Source: Bradyrhizobium sp. ORS 375 (GTDB taxonomy: Bacteria; Pseudomonadota; Alphaproteobacteria; Rhizobiales; Xanthobacteraceae). From it: DNA of 64,000 nucleotides. The notes below the pieces were generated by a model that saw nothing but the letters and a program-made list of their open reading frames with translations, was not told the origin of the DNA and did no database searches. The stretch is from contig NZ_CAFI01000420.1 of NCBI RefSeq assembly GCF_000239775.1, positions 1-64,000 on the forward strand. The letters run 5' to 3'. Made by a program: the position numbers and the translations under genes. Each line of letters starts with the position of its first letter. The first letter of the stretch is position 1. Below are positions 1 to 9,207 of this stretch, one piece after another.

Positions 1-183
1 ACCCCAGAGGATGCTCGCAGGGCCGGGCATCGCAAGGATCATGTCCAGGGCTGTCCGCAGGCTTTGCGGCCAATTGTCGATCGGGCCGAGCGGCGTTATC
101 GCCCAATGATGGGCGCGGATGCGCTCCGCCATTTCGCCGTCTCCTGCCGGCCAGACTGCCAATTGCCGCAGTGCCTTCTCCAT
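1..183 (-). CDS. PAS-type sensor protein, N-terminal fragment (runs off window)
   Basis: The minus strand reads open from an ATG at 183 to the window edge, giving 61 residues. The segment TPLGPIDNWPQSLRTALDMI is a hallmark of the N-terminus of PAS-domain sensor kinases and cyclase-type signalling proteins in Proteobacteria, which usually begin with a short leader followed by this 'PLG-x-x-x-x-WP-x-SLRT' block. A GGAG lies about nine bases before the ATG, supporting the start. It is probably a sensor kinase like its neighbour, but the output domain is outside the window, so the function is inferred from the N-terminal block only. It lies downstream of the HWE kinase at 342-1349 on the same strand, with a 158-base gap. 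Confidence 0.7.
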   Translation of the reverse strand, partial: MEKALRQLAVWPAGDGEMAERIRAHHWAITPLGPIDNWPQSLRTALDMILAMPGPASILWG

Positions 184-341
184 TTTTGGACTCCGAGACT
201 GGTGTGAACCAACGCCCTGCATCTCAGGAGTTCCAGTAGGAGTGGACAGGCCGTCACCTCGTCGGTGAGGGCCACAACAGAACTCGTCCCATCTGCCGCC
301 ACGAGCAACTGCCCTGCGCCCGATCGTTACCTTCAAGCTCT

Positions 342-1349
342 TCAGCCTGCCTCAAGAGGCATCGCGATGGGGATGAGGAGCGTTGCTCGCAGGCCATCCT
401 GCTGAAATCTGAACTCGGCCTCGCCGTGCAAGCTGAACTTGGTCATCTCCGCGATGATCAGCGTTCCAGTCCCCGTCCGGGCGGGTGAAGCGATAGGCTC
501 AGGGCACCTCTCTCGCCATACGAAGCAGAGACAGGGGCGATTGGAGCAGTCCGAATTGATCTGCCAGCTCACCTCGACAGTGCCACGGCGTTGCGCGAGT
601 GCCCCGTACTTGAAGCTGTTGGTCGCGAGTTCGCTCAAGATCATCGCAACCGGCACCACCTGATTATACGGCAGTGAAAAGGGCGGTCCTCCCGAAAAGA
701 CCAGCTGCTCGTCTTTCAAGGATGACAACACCTGCGGCAACAGACCAGCCAAATCGATTGATGAGCTGCCGGCAGCCATGATCGACTGAGCCTTGGCCAG
801 GGCGTGAACGCGCGCCAGAAACGTTGCCTTGTAGTCTTCGGCCGACCTGTCTTCAGTCTCGATCTGGTTTGCGATAACCTGCACGACTCCTAAGAGATTG
901 ATGAGCCGGTGACGGAGCTCTGAATATAGCAGCGAGCTCTCACGCTCCTTGGTGCGTCTTTCCGTCACGTCCGTGAAGACGATGACGAGATGCGTACTAT
1001 TGTTGTCAGGCCTGGATAGGCGCCTTGCTGTGATCAAGAATGTGCGAGGGCCAATGGCCGGGAAGTCGTGGGCGACCTCATAGTCGATCACTGCAGCGGA
1101 CCTAGGGATGACCTCCGAGATCAAACGCTTGAGTTCGGGAATATTCCACTGGCCGTTGCCGAGGCGATCCAAAGAAACGCCGATGGTGTCGTCCCGCTCC
1201 GCGAGAAAAGTGACGAAGAAAGCGCGGTTGGCCTCGATGACAGCGCCACTTTCGTCGAGCACGAGAAGCGGCTCGTCGATTGTATCGACAATTCCTTGGG
1301 CTTGAACATGGCTGGTTCGGAGAAGTCGATACAAATCTTCAAGGTTCAT
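342..1349 (-). CDS. PAS-HWE family sensor histidine kinase
   Basis: A 335-residue cytoplasmic kinase with no membrane segment. Residues about 15-130 form a PAS domain ending in the usual VFTDVTERR linker. The H-box is ELRHRLINLLGVVQ at about 145-160; the residue after HR-x, normally lysine in this family (HRxKN), is isoleucine here. The N-box ELATNSFKYGAL and a later WRE tripeptide fit the HWE family, which phosphorylates stand-alone receivers and is common in Rhizobiales. No partner regulator is adjacent; the next gene on the strand is another PAS-type sensor. It probably senses a cytoplasmic small-molecule or redox signal, but nothing in the sequence identifies it. Start ATG at 1349. Confidence 0.85.
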   Translation of the reverse strand: MNLEDLYRLLRTSHVQAQGIVDTIDEPLLVLDESGAVIEANRAFFVTFLAERDDTIGVSLDRLGNGQWNIPELKRLISEVIPRSAAVIDYEVAHDFPAIGPRTFLITARRLSRPDNNSTHLVIVFTDVTERRTKERESSLLYSELRHRLINLLGVVQVIANQIETEDRSAEDYKATFLARVHALAKAQSIMAAGSSSIDLAGLLPQVLSSLKDEQLVFSGGPPFSLPYNQVVPVAMILSELATNSFKYGALAQRRGTVEVSWQINSDCSNRPCLCFVWRERCPEPIASPARTGTGTLIIAEMTKFSLHGEAEFRFQQDGLRATLLIPIAMPLEAG

Positions 1350-1676
1350 CGTAGAAGCTGCGAATACGCAGCTCTATTCGACGACGCGCGCTCTCGCACC
1401 CGTCGCACTGCATGTACGGCAGTGTGCGTCAAACATGTCCGATATGCAACAGCGAGACCGCTTAGCGCGGGCATCGCTTAAAGCATTGAGCGGATCGCAG
1501 AGCATCGCTGCCTGAGTGATCGAAAATGGGCCCCGCGATCAATCCGGATCGCCTGGGTCACCTTCGAGTTCACGATCCAGGCGCTACTAGCGCTGCGTCC
1601 AGGACGATTGCACGGGACGGCGCCAAAGAGTGAGATCCGACCCAGATCAATACTGTTAGAAAATGATAGTGCCCGC
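1350..1676. other. Intergenic stretch without a recognised gene
   Basis: This 327-base gap separates two minus-strand genes. Reading frames across it are shadows of the kinase and do not resemble a protein family. I saw no convincing inverted repeat or sigma-factor box; it presumably carries the promoter of the HWE kinase. Confidence 0.4.
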
Positions 1677-2582
1677 TTAGCGTGGATAGCAGATCACGTT
1701 GAACAGATCTGGAAATCTCGATTCATCCCGTAATAGACTCGCCTGGACGACTGCCCCTGCTTCGTTCGGTTCGAACCAACGGACCTCATAATCATAGGAG
1801 TTCCAAAGATCTACATACTCCTCGGCACTCGAAGAACCTGCATTGCGAAGTGCGGCAGGGAAGACTTCGCTCGTGGCGATGGGGCGGTACTTTCGAAAGA
1901 AGCTCCTGCCGCCGCGCAGGACCTTGGTCTCGAAACCTTCCACATCGATTTTCAGAACGTCGACCGTCTCTCCGAAATCGATCTCATCCAAAGTTGTGAG
2001 CACAATGCTTTCGTCTTCTGGGCTGGTATCTTCGAGCACGAAGCTCGCGCCCGGATTGAGATCGAAGTGTCGCATCCTGCCCAAGGATTCCTTGTCGCTT
2101 AGACCCTTATTGAAAATGACGCAGCGGTCTGCCAGACTGTTTTCCTCGATCGATCTACTCAGCATATGGAATGTATCGACGCGTGGCTCGAAGCAGAACA
2201 CTCGTCCTTCGGATCCGACGTGTCGAGCGACCCGTAACGCATGGGCGCCGACATTGGCACCAATATCGACATAGACACCGCCCGTCTTGAGCTGCTTGGC
2301 AATGATCGCCAGGACCTCATTCTCATAATGCCCTTCAAGAATCGTCCTGGCGATATAGTTGTCGTGCAGATTGATCCATATCCTCAGGCCGTCGAGGTCC
2401 GTTGCCACCCATTTGTCAGACGGCCAGATCGGCACCAGCTGTCGGTCCAGATCAAGCCGCGCCTTGATGTCCCGGAAGCCGTTGGCAATCTCATGTTCGA
2501 TCGATTTCTGACATCTCGCCAGTTCATTGATCTCCTCGGCCAACCTCTGAAGACTCAAGAACGATCGCAAGGCCCGAAGCAA
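1677..2582 (-). CDS. FkbM family methyltransferase
   Basis: A 301-residue SAM-dependent methyltransferase of the FkbM family. Residues 1-50 form a basic, possibly helical leader. The SAM site is VYVDIGANVGAHAL near 107-120, followed by the acidic FCFEPR strand and the family motif LKIDVEGFE near 210. FkbM members methylate hydroxyl groups on sugars or polyketides, and in rhizobia they are usual inside glycan clusters. The start is TTG: a strong GGAAGGAG lies six to seven bases upstream of it and no ATG is available nearby. The adjacent genes from 4 to 12 kb are glycan-related, so O-methylation of a surface sugar is the likely role (inference). Confidence 0.88.
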   Translation of the reverse strand: MLRALRSFLSLQRLAEEINELARCQKSIEHEIANGFRDIKARLDLDRQLVPIWPSDKWVATDLDGLRIWINLHDNYIARTILEGHYENEVLAIIAKQLKTGGVYVDIGANVGAHALRVARHVGSEGRVFCFEPRVDTFHMLSRSIEENSLADRCVIFNKGLSDKESLGRMRHFDLNPGASFVLEDTSPEDESIVLTTLDEIDFGETVDVLKIDVEGFETKVLRGGRSFFRKYRPIATSEVFPAALRNAGSSSAEEYVDLWNSYDYEVRWFEPNEAGAVVQASLLRDESRFPDLFNVICYPR

Positions 2583-2858
2583 ACAACTCTCCTTCCGTAC
2601 TATTTTCAGCAGTTTCGGGCATGTCCGCGCGCTCCAGCTGGCTGTCGGGGCGACGAAGTATCAATCCGTCAGAACCCTTCTGCCTGCCCCACCGGTCGCT
2701 CCATGGACGGAGCCCGGCGCGCTCAACGCGCAGAGCGTGACGGGCGCGTTCTGGGCTAGCACATGGCCCCATGTCCCTGATGTGGCTGATCTGAAGCGGC
2801 TCACAGATGCCGATCTCAAGCGCTCAGCGACAGCTCATCCCCGCAATGGCGGAACGGA

Positions 2859-3545
2859 TCAGCTGCTCAAAAGGCGGCTGTATTGCAGTTTGACGGCTGT
2901 GTAGCATTCACATGCGCACTCTTCGAGTGCCTCCAGATCGAGTATCGTTATACTGCCTCGGGCATACCGAATCAGGCCGGCCTCCTGCATCAGGCGGGCT
3001 TCGGTGGTCACGCTGGAGCGCGTCACCCCGAGCATCACCGCGAGATATTCATGCGTAAACTGAAGGTTGCGATCGCCTGAGAAGTCGCGGGCCCGTAGCA
3101 GCCAACGGCACAAACGGGCCTGAACGCTATGCGTTGCAGAACAGGCGACGGACTGCTGAGCTTGCGCATAAACAGATTGATCATGCCGTATGAGTAGGGA
3201 CATGACCTGAGCGCTATTCATTGCGACCGTTCTCAGGTCCGCGACGTCGCAGACGAGCACGTCTCCAGCGAGCTTGACGACGCCACGGCTTAGCGCTCCC
3301 GCGCCGCTCAGAGCTGAGGTGGCCCCGACTGCTCCATCCGATCCGACCATGGCTGCTTCGATCGTTTCGCCGGTTGCAAGTTCCGCAACCAACGAGATGA
3401 CTGCGCTGATAGGAAAGTAGACGACCTTCATAGGCTGGTCAGGGTGGAACAGGACCGTGTGCTGCTGTACCGATTGATACTTCAAAAGAGGCGCCAATTT
3501 CGCCAACTCGGCTGGCGGAAGCTTGCTCAAAAGGGCGTTTTTCAT
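2859..3545 (-). CDS. Crp/Fnr family transcription regulator (DNA-binding, MKNALLSKLPP type)
   Basis: A cyclic-nucleotide-binding-fold regulator of 228 residues if it begins at the ATG at 3545 (MKNALLSKLPPAELAKL), which matches the usual beginning of this rhizobial subfamily; the frame is open for 50 more residues but these look like untranslated leader. The effector fold spans about 15-130, and a winged helix with recognition helix VTRSSVTTEARLMQEAG lies near 175-200. The arginine/glutamate pair that binds cAMP in Crp is not evident, so the ligand is unknown. It resembles the regulator at 26574-27329 in its N-terminal half, and both sit next to glycan genes. A GC-rich hairpin lies 23 bases upstream of the start. 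Confidence 0.85.
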   Translation of the reverse strand: MKNALLSKLPPAELAKLAPLLKYQSVQQHTVLFHPDQPMKVVYFPISAVISLVAELATGETIEAAMVGSDGAVGATSALSGAGALSRGVVKLAGDVLVCDVADLRTVAMNSAQVMSLLIRHDQSVYAQAQQSVACSATHSVQARLCRWLLRARDFSGDRNLQFTHEYLAVMLGVTRSSVTTEARLMQEAGLIRYARGSITILDLEALEECACECYTAVKLQYSRLLSS

Positions 3546-4110
3546 ACCATGCTGTCGGCCAGGGGGAGGCGCCCCCTTACGAGGGGCGCCAGAACAAAAA
3601 ACCGGGAAAGCGGCCCCAGCTCTCAAAGTGATGATCCCCGCGTGGCAAGCTACATGAGCATGATACCTCGCCTTGATTCCGCCGCCATAACGCAAGTTAA
3701 ACGCCAGATTGTATTATTGAGCGCCCCTCGCAGAGGACGATGAGGATCGAACGCTCGATATGAGTCCGGCTGCATCTAGCACCGATCCTGGATCCCCGGG
3801 GTCGCTAGAAGAGCGGGCAAATCAGTTGTTAGAAGTTGCAGCAATGTAGGCTCGTAGTCCCTCGAGGGGAAGTTCCGATGTCCTGCGAAGTTCAGTTGGA
3901 ATTGTCAGTGCACAATTCCCTATCAAGGCCGCGCCGTGCGACGAAACGTCGCTCGTTGATGATCGTGACAGCGCCCTGGCGCGCGATGCTGTCCGCAACG
4001 GTCCGTTGTTGCCAGCCAGCGCTAGTAGCATCGCGGTGCTGTCGGTGTAGGGCGCCCGACTAGACCGGCACGGTCACCTTGACGAGAACAAGGCTCTAAG
4101 CTCGTTTAAC
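3546..4110. other. Intergenic region with leader hairpin
   Basis: This 565-base gap separates the Crp-type regulator from the upstream minus-strand glycosyltransferase-like gene. Short frames here have no family resemblance. The only structure I saw is the hairpin at 3568-3590. The promoter of the regulator should lie between about 3600 and 3800. Confidence 0.4.
3568..3590 (-). promoter_or_regulatory. GC-rich inverted repeat in the leader of the Crp-type gene
   Basis: GGCGCCCC and GGGGCGCC form a perfect 8-bp stem around a 7-base loop. On the minus strand it lies 23 bases upstream of the ATG at 3545, so it would be in the 5' leader of that mRNA. It could be an attenuator, an operator or an incidental stem; a T-run on the minus strand precedes the stem instead of following it, which argues against a terminator for that strand. 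Confidence 0.45.
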
Positions 4111-6303
4111 TCAAGGAACGGGGCGGCTTACCAGCCTTGCGTAGCGCGATCCCACGCGCTTCAGGCGCCGCAATACACGGACCATATCGGCCCGGACCGA
4201 TTTGGCCACTTCAGTGATAATGTAGGCCGCGCGGGCCAGACCGCGGCTGGGCGCTCGCGCGGAGGGAAGGAGCCCCGAAATGGCCTCACGCCGAAAGCGT
4301 CGACCATCATAGTGCCAGCGTGCGAGATGGAATCCGGATGGAGTCTTGGACAAGAAGTTGAAAGTTCTGGCTTGCTTCACGGACCACCCCGGTGCTCGAA
4401 AGACCGGCCAATGGAGTCCAGCAATCTGCTTGAAGTCAATTACGCGGGCATCTGGGTTGTAGTCCTCGATCCAGGCCTGACCGACGTAGGGAGCTGATGA
4501 TGAGTGCTCGAAGACCAGGGAATTTGGGATCACCTTTCGCAGAATGCCCTCGGCTGCGGCCAGCTTGTCGGAAAAGAATGCCGTAACGTCGACCAGGACC
4601 GGCAGTTGATCCGTGCGCGACCACCATATTCCTTCCTGATCATGGAGGTGATGGTGGACGGAATCGATCCTGAAGGGCTCGTCTCGCATCAGTGCGTAGG
4701 GCATGTCGAGCAAAGCGATCTGCGCGCCGTTTTCCAAAAGGTTACGCAGCAGCACCATCTCAGGATTGAAGGCCAGCTTGTCGATATTTTCGAGAATGAA
4801 GTCGAACGTCCGGAAGTATGTCCTCATAACCTCGTGCCCACCCAGCGCGAACTGATCATTCAAGCCCTTGGACTGGAAGCCGCGCGGCACATACACTGCG
4901 TCGGGAAGGAAGTCGCCATGATCGCTGATCTCGAACATCAGCTCCTTGAGCGAGCTGTTGCAGCAGATGTCTGGGCGGATGCGCACGATATGGTCATAGT
5001 CCGCAGTATTTTCGATCAACTCGAAGCAACGCTGCATCCCATAGAACATCGCCAGGGAGCCCTCGTCGCGTCCTGGCTTGAGCTTCTCCTCGTGGACGGT
5101 AATCCGGCCGGCAATGGCTGCAAAGCATGGCCTGGGCTCGAACAGCCACGCTTTCGGCTGCAATTCATGGATGATTGCCGCTTCGCTCGTATTGCACCAG
5201 CCGTGCACGTAAATGTCGCAATCGACCCCCGCCAAAAATCCGGCGAGATGACGGAGATGGTGTTCTGGGGTCCGGTGAACCGAATGACGGAACTGCCCAC
5301 TGACGCAGATCGCGACCCGGCCCTTGAGCCACATGAAGTGATGTGAGGACACCGTGGCGACGAAACTGGGAAGCTTCTTGAGCTCGATGATGTACCGGTG
5401 ATCCAGGAACGGTGGTTCAAGTCTTACGAACGGCAGCCGGTACTTTGCGAACAATGCGCCAAGGAACTGTACCTCCTCAGGGCGGAGAATATTCAAGAGG
5501 TACTCATTCCCGAACAGTGCAAACGGCAGCTCGCTGAGCACCATACGGCCGCTAATCTCCGGCGGGAGGGTCTCCTGGACCAGAGCATGGAAGTCGATGA
5601 ATTGATACTCGGCCGAGTGATGCTTCTCGAGAAAGAGATAGAAGAGGATATTTTCGAAAAGATCGCCTGGCGTCCCCTGCCTGATCGCTCGCCAGCATGC
5701 CGCAGACAGTCGATGATCGACCAGCTCACGCACCTTGTCGATCTCGTAGAACCAATGAAAGTATTCCATGTACCAGCGGTCGCCGCCGCTCGCCGAGATG
5801 GCTTCTGCACAATTCCGGGTCACCGCGTGCCCGAGCGAGTCCCTCCAGCGCGCTCCGCGCGGATCCGTCTCAGTGAAGAAGACATATCTTTGCCCGACGT
5901 AGTCGGCCAACAGGGTCGCGGCTGAGAAGGGCTTGTGAAACAGCGTTTCGCTGTCCATCACGAGCGCCCATTCATCCTGCACTCGCAGCAGGCCTCCCAA
6001 TTTCTTCATCGTTTGAAAGGTGAACTTTCCGACACGATTGAGGAAGGCCGGCGAAGAATCCGGAATCTCAAAGCTGTCGAGAATGGCCTCGGTAGTCACC
6101 AAACGAATGCGAACAGATGGGTGCCGCGTGCATAAACTGGAGAACAGCTCCCGATTGACGGTTTCAATGACGACCAGCAGCGTCAAGAAGCTCTTATCTA
6201 GGCAGAAGCTGTCGATACTGGCGACGAAGCGCGCGAATTGCTGATAGTGCTTCTCGTAGCTTGGCGTAACGATCGTGAGGCCACTGAGGACTTCTGGGCG
6301 CAT
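4111..6303 (-). CDS. Two-domain glycosyltransferase-like protein (DUF6492-type N-terminus)
   Basis: A 730-residue protein with two apparent catalytic-fold halves. The N-terminal half begins LTIVTPSYEKHYQQFARF and carries WALVMDSETLF near 110-120, a DxE-like motif expected for DUF6492 glycosyltransferase-like proteins. The second half starts near residue 330 with VAICVSGQFRHS and continues with DIYVHGWC and DHIVRIRPDI, the pattern of a family of predicted glycan-modifying proteins. No signal peptide or clear membrane helix is visible; the C-terminus is basic. It starts at an ATG one base after the WavE stop codon, so both are probably translated together. It probably transfers sugars to a lipopolysaccharide or capsule; the acceptor is unknown. 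Confidence 0.7.
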   Translation of the reverse strand: MRPEVLSGLTIVTPSYEKHYQQFARFVASIDSFCLDKSFLTLLVVIETVNRELFSSLCTRHPSVRIRLVTTEAILDSFEIPDSSPAFLNRVGKFTFQTMKKLGGLLRVQDEWALVMDSETLFHKPFSAATLLADYVGQRYVFFTETDPRGARWRDSLGHAVTRNCAEAISASGGDRWYMEYFHWFYEIDKVRELVDHRLSAACWRAIRQGTPGDLFENILFYLFLEKHHSAEYQFIDFHALVQETLPPEISGRMVLSELPFALFGNEYLLNILRPEEVQFLGALFAKYRLPFVRLEPPFLDHRYIIELKKLPSFVATVSSHHFMWLKGRVAICVSGQFRHSVHRTPEHHLRHLAGFLAGVDCDIYVHGWCNTSEAAIIHELQPKAWLFEPRPCFAAIAGRITVHEEKLKPGRDEGSLAMFYGMQRCFELIENTADYDHIVRIRPDICCNSSLKELMFEISDHGDFLPDAVYVPRGFQSKGLNDQFALGGHEVMRTYFRTFDFILENIDKLAFNPEMVLLRNLLENGAQIALLDMPYALMRDEPFRIDSVHHHLHDQEGIWWSRTDQLPVLVDVTAFFSDKLAAAEGILRKVIPNSLVFEHSSSAPYVGQAWIEDYNPDARVIDFKQIAGLHWPVFRAPGWSVKQARTFNFLSKTPSGFHLARWHYDGRRFRREAISGLLPSARAPSRGLARAAYIITEVAKSVRADMVRVLRRLKRVGSRYARLVSRPVP

Positions 6304-6304
6304 C

Positions 6305-7318
6305 TTACCACCCTGTACGCATGATAGCGGCGGTGAACTTCTTCATGGGGGTGCGATAGATAATTCCGCCCATGGGGTCGATAGCTCGGCTGATCGTCCG
6401 GAAAAGCCACTTTTTAGCGCGGCGACGGCGCCCGCCCGCTGGTGGGCTGGCCAAGTCGAGGTTCATCCGCCAGTCCAGATGGCTTACGCAATTCAGATTC
6501 TGAAATCCCGAGCGCACGGCCCAGTCGTATTTGGGGAAGTCGAGTTTGATGTCGGCAGCGTCGAGTACGACCACACGCTCGCGCAGGAAGCGATCATGAT
6601 CGCGCATGACGTGCGCAGATGTGTCGTTATGGAAGGCCGGAATCCTGTACCCAAGACGCGCGGCGTAATGTGTGGCAATCGACTGTTCGACGGCCAGGCG
6701 GCACCTGAACTTGCGATCCATATAGCTTGAATGCGCAGCGAAAGGCTGACGTTCGTAATATGTCGCGTCCTCCAATGTCACGAACGGGCAATCCCAGAGC
6801 TTTCGCAAGGTGTCGGTTCGTCCGAATTGAAACCAATCGCTGATGTGAAAAGGCAGCTGCTCGAACATGCGCGGGTCTACCGTGAACAGGCTACACACGA
6901 CGATCGCATCCCGGCTCAGCACGTCACCGCGCCACGCCAAGAAGCCAAGATCGGACAACCCGCAATCGGAGCGCAGCTTAACGGCCAGCGGTGTAACAAC
7001 CGCTGCCATACCGGCGGCGGTGCTCCGGATCTGTCGGTTGACATTGTTATCGGCGCTTCCCGCAAGCCGGATGTCAGGAAGGGCGGCCACGTCGTCGGAC
7101 TGTACAACGAGGTCCACATCCAGCTCCGAGGGGACAATGGCGGATCTCCACGTGCTGAAGATGATAGTGCACCCAGGGCAAAGCCTGCGAAGGTTCTGCA
7201 CCGTGACGCGAAGTCGAGTCTGTCCCGTCGAGGGAACGCTTCCCTGCAAGACAAAAGTGATGTCCGATCCGTTGCAGGTGATGTCTTGCGCCAATTGCGT
7301 CCGGCTCCGAGTTGGCAA
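6305..7318 (-). CDS. WavE family lipopolysaccharide synthesis protein
   Basis: This 337-residue protein shows the WavE pattern: DITFVLQGSV followed by a short stretch and NLRRLCPGCTIIFSTWR, then NVNRQIRSTAAG. WavE is known from Vibrio cholerae LPS core loci and is thought to act in glycan assembly. No membrane segment is evident. The frame has no ATG near its beginning; the candidates are TTG at 7318 and TTG at 7294, the latter preceded by a GGAG at a slightly long distance, so the exact start is uncertain. It is followed by the large two-domain gene with a one-base gap and is divergent from the plus-strand block starting at 7447, which suggests a shared promoter region at 7319-7446. Confidence 0.8.
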   Translation of the reverse strand: MPTRSRTQLAQDITCNGSDITFVLQGSVPSTGQTRLRVTVQNLRRLCPGCTIIFSTWRSAIVPSELDVDLVVQSDDVAALPDIRLAGSADNNVNRQIRSTAAGMAAVVTPLAVKLRSDCGLSDLGFLAWRGDVLSRDAIVVCSLFTVDPRMFEQLPFHISDWFQFGRTDTLRKLWDCPFVTLEDATYYERQPFAAHSSYMDRKFRCRLAVEQSIATHYAARLGYRIPAFHNDTSAHVMRDHDRFLRERVVVLDAADIKLDFPKYDWAVRSGFQNLNCVSHLDWRMNLDLASPPAGGRRRRAKKWLFRTISRAIDPMGGIIYRTPMKKFTAAIMRTGW

Positions 7319-7446
7319 CCTGTCGAACGTCTACGTGATCGATGCGAGCGACTCCATCGAAAATTATGGGTTCCTTTGTCGGCTACTAAGCAGACGACGG
7401 CGGCCGCAATATTCTACTGATGGAGTGAGTTATTCAGGGGGCGGAT

Positions 7447-9207
7447 GTGAGCACAGAGAGGCCGTCGAGAACGGTGCTGGTGGTACTTGCCGCTGGAGTC
7501 GTTACGCATGACTTCGTGTCCGTGTTCAACGCGACGACGCCAGTGCTGCTTCCTTACGAGGGACGACCACTGATCTACCGAGTCGTCGTTAACTACCTGA
7601 AACGCTTCGGTGGAGAGGTCGTCGTGGCGGTTCGGGAAGGGGAGACCCGTGTGGAGGAGTTTCTTCGCGCCGCCTTTGGCGGGCGCGTCGATTTGTTCAT
7701 CACGCGTGTTGCATCGGCAGAAACAGCGTCTCCGACTGACACGCTGAAATCTGCGCTGCAAGACTATTCGTCAAAGCGGCCTCACGACGGTGCTGTTCTG
7801 ATCGTTCATGGAGACATCTATTTCGAGGATATTGCGGAAGCCCTGCCGCGGGAACCTACAGCCTACGTCGCTCCGTTCATCGAATCCGACAAATATTCGT
7901 ATTTCAGGGTCGATGGCGATGGTGTGACGCACTGCAATCTTAGTCGTGATGAAGTGACTGACGCAGGTGAACCGGAGCTAAAAACCGATATCGGGGCCTA
8001 CTGGGCGCCCTCGATCGCAACTCTGAAAGCAGCGCTCACGTCGTCCGACAAGCCGTCGACCGTAGGTGGGCTATTTGCGAGGACGTTTCCCGCTCTGAAG
8101 CTCTGCGATCAGGTTGTCTGGTGTGATCTTGGTCATCTTGACACGGCGACGCAGATCCGTACGCGACTGATGGGGACGCGAGAGTTCAATTCGTTGACCA
8201 TAGACGAGCGGCGCGGGCTTCTGACGAAGAAGTCCACGCGCAATACGAAGCTGATGCAAGAGATCAATTATTACGCGCAGTTGCCGCGGCCGCTCTCGAT
8301 ATATTTTCCGCGCATGCACGAGTTTTCCATCGGTAACTCGATCTCATACAGCATGGAGTTCTATAGCTACCGGACCCTGTCGGAATATCTCGTCTTCTTC
8401 GATCTCCCGGAGCGCATCTGGCACCGCGTGCTTCAATCGGTCCTGGAGATTCGGAAGGAGTTCACCGCCTATGCAGGCGAAACCGTGAGCCTGAATGATC
8501 ATGTTCAGTTCTATATCGGGAAGCTCAACGCCCGGATGGGGCAGCTCGATCCAGAAAGCCGCATCCACGAGATCGTCAGTCGTGAAGCAGTCATCGTCAA
8601 CGGGCAGGAGCGCCGTGGATGGAGAGCTTATCTCTCTGAGATCGAGGAGATCATCGTCGAGATGGGCGCGGATTATCGTGCCACGGTTGTTCATGGCGAT
8701 CTCTGTTTCAGCAACATTCTCTACGATCCGCAGACCAGCATCTTGAAGCTGATCGACCCCCGGGGCGAATTCTTCCGCGAAGGGTGCTTCGGAGATCCGC
8801 GGTATGATCTTGCGAAGCTGCTGCACTCCTTTCACGGCGGATACGATTACATCGTCCACGAGATGTACGAGTTGTCGGTTGAGCCCTGCAACATCGCGTT
8901 CACGCGTTTCCAGTCGCGGCAGTCCGCGCAGCTTGGACAAAGCCTGCTCGCGTGGGTTGCGCAAAAAGTGGAATATCCGATCCGGGATCTGCTGGTGCTC
9001 GAAGCCATGCTGTTTCTGAGCATGCTGCCGCTTCACGGCGACGATGAGAAGCGTCAGATCGCGCTGTATCTGACAGGCATAGAGATCTTGAACGAGGTGT
9101 TGCCGTGCGGCTCTGCATCGATCTGGACGGGACCATCTGCGAGTTCCGAGCACCTGGCGCATCCTACGGCTCGGTCCGGCCACTTCCAGGCGTCTCTGCT
9201 TTCCTGA
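7447..9207 (+). CDS. Nucleotidyltransferase-aminoglycoside phosphotransferase-like kinase fusion
   Basis: A 586-residue bifunctional protein. Residues about 8-240 are a nucleotidyltransferase-like Rossmann domain (VLVVLAAG at the start, LIVHGDIYF in place of the usual metal-binding aspartate region). Residues about 275-540 form an APH/choline-kinase-type fold: VVHGDLCFSNILYD is the catalytic loop and LKLIDPRGE the metal-binding loop, followed by GDPRYDLAKL. The nucleotidyltransferase-plus-kinase pairing recalls LicC/LicA, which make CDP-choline, but the substrate is not known here. The start is GTG behind an AGGGGGC. The last 34 codons overlap the following gene in another frame, so the true end of conserved sequence may be near residue 553. 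Confidence 0.82.
   Translation: MSTERPSRTVLVVLAAGVVTHDFVSVFNATTPVLLPYEGRPLIYRVVVNYLKRFGGEVVVAVREGETRVEEFLRAAFGGRVDLFITRVASAETASPTDTLKSALQDYSSKRPHDGAVLIVHGDIYFEDIAEALPREPTAYVAPFIESDKYSYFRVDGDGVTHCNLSRDEVTDAGEPELKTDIGAYWAPSIATLKAALTSSDKPSTVGGLFARTFPALKLCDQVVWCDLGHLDTATQIRTRLMGTREFNSLTIDERRGLLTKKSTRNTKLMQEINYYAQLPRPLSIYFPRMHEFSIGNSISYSMEFYSYRTLSEYLVFFDLPERIWHRVLQSVLEIRKEFTAYAGETVSLNDHVQFYIGKLNARMGQLDPESRIHEIVSREAVIVNGQERRGWRAYLSEIEEIIVEMGADYRATVVHGDLCFSNILYDPQTSILKLIDPRGEFFREGCFGDPRYDLAKLLHSFHGGYDYIVHEMYELSVEPCNIAFTRFQSRQSAQLGQSLLAWVAQKVEYPIRDLLVLEAMLFLSMLPLHGDDEKRQIALYLTGIEILNEVLPCGSASIWTGPSASSEHLAHPTARSGHFQASLLS

Noticed and set aside
2241-2759. A 172-residue plus-strand frame over the FkbM gene
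   Set aside because: It lies antisense to a well-supported methyltransferase and its composition follows the other strand's codon pattern.
2583-2858. A plus-strand frame reading VGATKYQSVRTLL, vaguely like the end of an IS21-type transposase
   Set aside because: Similarity is limited to a few residues, it runs into the opposite-strand Crp gene, and no inverted repeats or start signal were seen.
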